Shown here: positions 23,607 to 26,045 of the stretch, in pieces
Numbering within the stretch: position 1 is the first letter of the stretch
How the letters are laid out: each line of letters starts with the position of its first letter
From: JAFDWI01 sp964544305
Lineage (GTDB): Bacteria; Actinomycetota; Acidimicrobiia; Acidimicrobiales; Iamiaceae
Reading direction: 5' to 3'
Assembly: GCA_964544305.1 (NCBI GenBank)
Contig: CAZJAZ010000041.1
Location: forward strand, 1 to 26,045
Length of the DNA: 26,045 bases
Program-made: the position numbers and the translations under genes
The notes under the pieces: generated by a model
Databases searched by the model: none
Seen by the model: the letters and a program-made list of their open reading frames with translations, nothing else
What the model was told of the DNA's origin: nothing

Positions 23607-25124
23607 ATGCGGTCCTCGCACCTCTCGACGAAAATCTCAATTGAATCGGTTGGCTTTGCTGTAGCTGTCGTACTCCTACTCGCGCGAACCGTTTCGGATC
23701 TGAAGTCAAATGGAATATGGCTAGACGAAGCCTATTCACTTGCCGCGGTCAACAATTTGCATCTTTATATGCAGCACGATGGTGGCGACATGCTGGGATA
23801 TGTGGCTCTGCTCAAAATCATTTATGCGGGATCATGGTCCTATGAAGCACTGCGCTGGCTTTCCTTGCTGTTTTCAATTTCTACCCTGTTCGTTTCCTGG
23901 AAAATTGGAGAACGATTTCTTCGAGGGTTGCCACTTGCTTGCGGGCTCATCGCGCTAAGCATTTTTGGCTATTTTAACTGGAGTTCGACGCTGATTCGTG
24001 CGTACGCACTTGAGATCTTGCTCGCCACGCTTGTTTGGCTTCTTTTAATCAAATGCTTTGAAACGGATGACGAGCGGAAATATTCGCGGCTGATTATCAT
24101 TGCATGTGTGAGTTCGATCGGCGTTCTTACGCACGGTCTATTCGTACTGCAACTCGTTCCAATGGTTCTGTATGCGCTGTTAAAGCAGCCCACATTTCGG
24201 ATGCTCAAGTACTGTGGAATCGTTTTGCTTGGGCCATTGGCGATGCTGGTCTACCTCATGACATTTCGGATCAAGAACGTTGGGACATATATCCCTGGCG
24301 GTCTCGCAAGCTGGTTTGGGTCAACCCTCACGGTTTTCTTCGGCACGTCTGTACCCATCCGATTATCTCTGTTGCTTGTTCTCGTGCTTGGAACCTATTT
24401 ACTTCTCAAATCATCGATGTCTGCGACATTAAAATGTCGAGATTATGCATGGTGTATCCCGCTCCTTTGGGCAGTAGTTCCAGGATTTACGCTGGCAATT
24501 CTTTCGCTTATCTACAATACGTTCAATCTGCGCTACATTCTGCCGAGCCTTCCTGGGATCGCCTTGCTCATTGGGCAATCCATACAGGAACTAAATAAAC
24601 GAATTGCTGCTCATCTGGATAAGGTGAATTATCCGAAGGCCGCGTCACCAGTTGTCCGCATTAGCAGTGCGCTACTGGTCCTCTTCATGTTGTTTCTGTC
24701 GCAGAAACAAACTCCAGTGTTCGGAAGATCGTACGGAAATATGATGGCCTCAATAGTTTATGCGCAAGGGAGAACAGGTGACTGCATCTTTTTTGCAAGC
24801 GACGTTCCCGGGGACACAGGTGGCCTCACGCGGCCTGAGTTTGAGTCAGAATGGGTTGAGTTGCCCTCAAAACCTCGGCTCGTAACTATTTCCGCGACAC
24901 GACAACTCGGGGTAGTTGAGCGCGTCACGCCACAGTTGCCAGTTGCCACAAGTGTCAAGCTCGCACGTCATTGCGACCGGCTATGGGTCGTCAACATGTC
25001 AATGCTTGCGACGCCTGTGAAGGTTGGTGTCGCTCGATTGCCAGCGTTCGACATTGGACTTGTGCCCGTACGAACCTGGAGTTTGCCTGATGACTCTTTT
25101 GTCCGACTCTACGTTCGTCGTTGA
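23607..25124 (+). CDS. GT-C-like polytopic membrane protein, possible glycosyltransferase
   Basis: A 505-residue integral membrane protein with about ten hydrophobic segments up to residue ~375 and a soluble C-terminal part (~380-505). The first extracytoplasmic loop contains IWLDEAYS (Asp40-Glu41), the acidic pair typical of GT-C lipid-linked-sugar transferases (GT39/GT83/RgtA-like), which fits the topology. The donor and acceptor are unknown. The ATG lies 3 bp after the cysNC stop with no clear Shine-Dalgarno, so it is probably read through from the sulfate operon. Base composition and codon use (more AT-rich, ATA/TTA/AGA codons) differ from the cys genes and suggest separate origin. Confidence 0.75.
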   Translation: MRSSHLSTKISIESVGFAVAVVLLLARTVSDLKSNGIWLDEAYSLAAVNNLHLYMQHDGGDMLGYVALLKIIYAGSWSYEALRWLSLLFSISTLFVSWKIGERFLRGLPLACGLIALSIFGYFNWSSTLIRAYALEILLATLVWLLLIKCFETDDERKYSRLIIIACVSSIGVLTHGLFVLQLVPMVLYALLKQPTFRMLKYCGIVLLGPLAMLVYLMTFRIKNVGTYIPGGLASWFGSTLTVFFGTSVPIRLSLLLVLVLGTYLLLKSSMSATLKCRDYAWCIPLLWAVVPGFTLAILSLIYNTFNLRYILPSLPGIALLIGQSIQELNKRIAAHLDKVNYPKAASPVVRISSALLVLFMLFLSQKQTPVFGRSYGNMMASIVYAQGRTGDCIFFASDVPGDTGGLTRPEFESEWVELPSKPRLVTISATRQLGVVERVTPQLPVATSVKLARHCDRLWVVNMSMLATPVKVGVARLPAFDIGLVPVRTWSLPDDSFVRLYVRR

Positions 25125-25173
25125 TTCATCATGCACGTCGACCGGGAGTTGTAGTCGGCCGGAATCCTTGCGG

Positions 25174-25878
25174 TTATCGAAGGTCGAGGTCGGCAACGTC
25201 GCCGATCACAAAAACGCTCGGAGATGCAAGAAGTGCTTCGTGCGGATTCCCAAGCGTGGCGCGCGCCACGATTTGTTGCTCGGTTGTAGCAGAACGAATG
25301 GCGGCAAATGGCGTGGACGGATCTGCTCCTGCCTCAATAAGCAACGCCGCAATTCGTGCCATGCGCGCCGCTCCCATCATGACCACGATCGTGCCGTTCA
25401 AGCGCACCAACGACTCGGCGTAACCGGGCGCCCACATTTCGGGGTCTTCGTGGCCACTAAGCACTGCGAACGTTCGGTTGATGCCGCGGACGGTTAGTGG
25501 AATACCAGCCGCGCTGGGCGCGCCAAGAACCGACGAAATGCCTGGCACAACGACATGGTCGATGCCAGCCGCGCGTAGTGCGGTGACTTCTTCGGCGCCT
25601 CGGGCAAAAACATACGGGTCGCCACCTTTGAGCCGGACGACGTGGTCGTGGGTATGGCCAACTTCGATTAGGAGCTGATTGATGTCATCTTGAGTAACCG
25701 GTGCTGATCCTGGTGCTTTGCCAACGTCGACGAGTTGCGCATTTGGGTTTGCCAATGTAAGCAATGGCTCGGCGAGCCGGTCGTGGAGAATGACACTGGT
25801 TTCACCAAGGAGTCGGGCCCCACGCACGCTGATCAATTCGGGATCACCAGGTCCTGCGCCCACGAGATAGACGGTCAT
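25174..25878 (-). CDS. cobA: uroporphyrinogen-III C-methyltransferase (SUMT)
   Basis: A 234-residue SAM-dependent methyltransferase converting uroporphyrinogen III to precorrin-2, the first step towards siroheme (and cobalamin). SAM-binding GAGPGDPEL is at residues 7-15 and RLKGGDPYVFARG at 82-94, followed by VPGISSVLGAPSAAGIPLT. In the usual GKR..H..PQ..IN segment it reads GKAPGSAPVTQDDIN, lacking the common His. It has no fused uroporphyrinogen synthase. ATG 25878 has AAGGAG 8 nt upstream. Its position beside the sulfite reductase operon, which needs siroheme, and the shared 13-bp promoter motif point to siroheme supply rather than cobalamin. It converges on the GT-C gene, with 49 bp between stops and no clear terminator. 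Confidence 0.95.
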   Translation of the reverse strand: MTVYLVGAGPGDPELISVRGARLLGETSVILHDRLAEPLLTLANPNAQLVDVGKAPGSAPVTQDDINQLLIEVGHTHDHVVRLKGGDPYVFARGAEEVTALRAAGIDHVVVPGISSVLGAPSAAGIPLTVRGINRTFAVLSGHEDPEMWAPGYAESLVRLNGTIVVMMGAARMARIAALLIEAGADPSTPFAAIRSATTEQQIVARATLGNPHEALLASPSVFVIGDVADLDLR

Positions 25879-25886
25879 GATTGGTG

Positions 25887-25892
25887 CTCCTT
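25887..25892 (-). promoter_or_regulatory. cobA ribosome binding site
   Basis: AAGGAG on the minus strand, 8 nt before the ATG at 25878. It fixes this start; the open frame runs further upstream but through the putative operator. Confidence 0.75.
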
Positions 25893-25906
25893 GTATCGCT
25901 TCATAC

Positions 25907-25919
25907 CTAAATATGACTA
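25907..25919 (-). promoter_or_regulatory. 13-bp putative operator in the cobA promoter region
   Basis: TAGTCATATTTAG on the minus strand, identical to 17461-17473 upstream of the sulfite reductase. On the minus strand it is followed after one base by TATGAA, a -10-like hexamer. It also lies between cobA and the divergent siroheme gene starting at 25990, so it could control both. Flanking bases match partly (GAYC four bases upstream on the minus strand). Confidence 0.55.
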
Positions 25920-25989
25920 AACTGGTCGGGATTTCGCAAGTCGGCTGCGATACGCGCAATCACCCATCGGTCACAAACCACGGAAGCCC

Positions 25990-26045
25990 ATGTCGAACAA
26001 CGAAGTGTACGCAACCTATCCGGTCAGTCTCATCGTGAAAGATCG
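25990..26045 (+). CDS. start of a probable precorrin-2 dehydrogenase/sirohydrochlorin ferrochelatase (partial)
   Basis: The first 18 codons only, cut by the window end: MSNNEVYATYPVSLIVKD and part of an Arg codon. The YPVSL-x-(V/L)-K-(D/G)-R opening is typical of precorrin-2 dehydrogenases (CysG N-terminal/Met8p-like), where a GGG nucleotide-binding motif would follow just beyond the window. GGAAG lies 5 nt before the ATG. It is divergent from cobA, which makes its substrate, precorrin-2. The family call rests on very few residues and on context. Confidence 0.55.
   Translation, partial: MSNNEVYATYPVSLIVKD

Noticed and set aside
25879..25959. Upstream extension of cobA
   Set aside because: It crosses the shared operator motif; the SUMT N-terminus begins MTVYLVGAGPGDPE at 25878, which has a good Shine-Dalgarno.

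Overview
The window looks like a chromosomal segment of a high-GC actinobacterium, probably of an Acidimicrobiia-like lineage. This is inferred from DUF2510-type tryptophan-rich N-termini, Thr/Pro-rich 'TTTT..LPP' secreted tails, frequent GTG/TTG starts, a mycobacterial-type MurA with Asp in place of the catalytic Cys, and a fused CysNC. It is mostly core metabolism, with two stretches of more mixed codon use (about 11.9-16.1 kb and 23.6-25.1 kb). I saw no tRNA, rRNA, IS element or CRISPR array.

Layout. (1) 0.2-1.1 kb, minus: an epoxide-hydrolase-like alpha/beta hydrolase, divergent from (2) 1.25-7.3 kb, plus: gltB-gltD, the two NADPH-glutamate synthase subunits. (3) 7.3-8.7 kb, minus: two coupled DUF2510-type genes, one a membrane protein. 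(4) 8.8-9.3 kb, plus: a small alpha/beta hydrolase. (5) 9.4-11.7 kb, minus: an MFS transporter followed by an L,D-transpeptidase lipoprotein. (6) 11.9-16.1 kb, plus: a secreted metzincin-type metalloprotease with a C-terminal FG-GAP-like propeller, an overlapping small secreted protein and a beta-propeller lipoprotein. (7) 16.2-17.4 kb: murA. (8) 17.5-23.6 kb, plus: an assimilatory sulfate reduction operon (sulfite reductase, APS reductase, an unknown protein, cysD, cysNC), followed by (9) a GT-C-like membrane protein. (10) 25.2-25.9 kb, minus: uroporphyrinogen-III C-methyltransferase (siroheme synthesis), divergent from the first 18 codons of what looks like precorrin-2 dehydrogenase at the window edge.

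How the genes work together. CysD and CysNC make APS (and PAPS), the iron-sulfur CysH reduces APS to sulfite, and the siroheme sulfite reductase makes sulfide. The flanking cobA and precorrin-2 dehydrogenase supply the siroheme. Two features tie this together. The sulfite reductase carries a C-terminal CysO/MoaD-like sulfur-carrier domain ending in Gly-Gly-Cys, suggesting that sulfide is handed directly to a carrier for cysteine synthesis. An identical 13-bp sequence (TAGTCATATTTAG) lies in the promoter of the sulfite reductase operon and in the cobA promoter region, suggesting one regulator for both.
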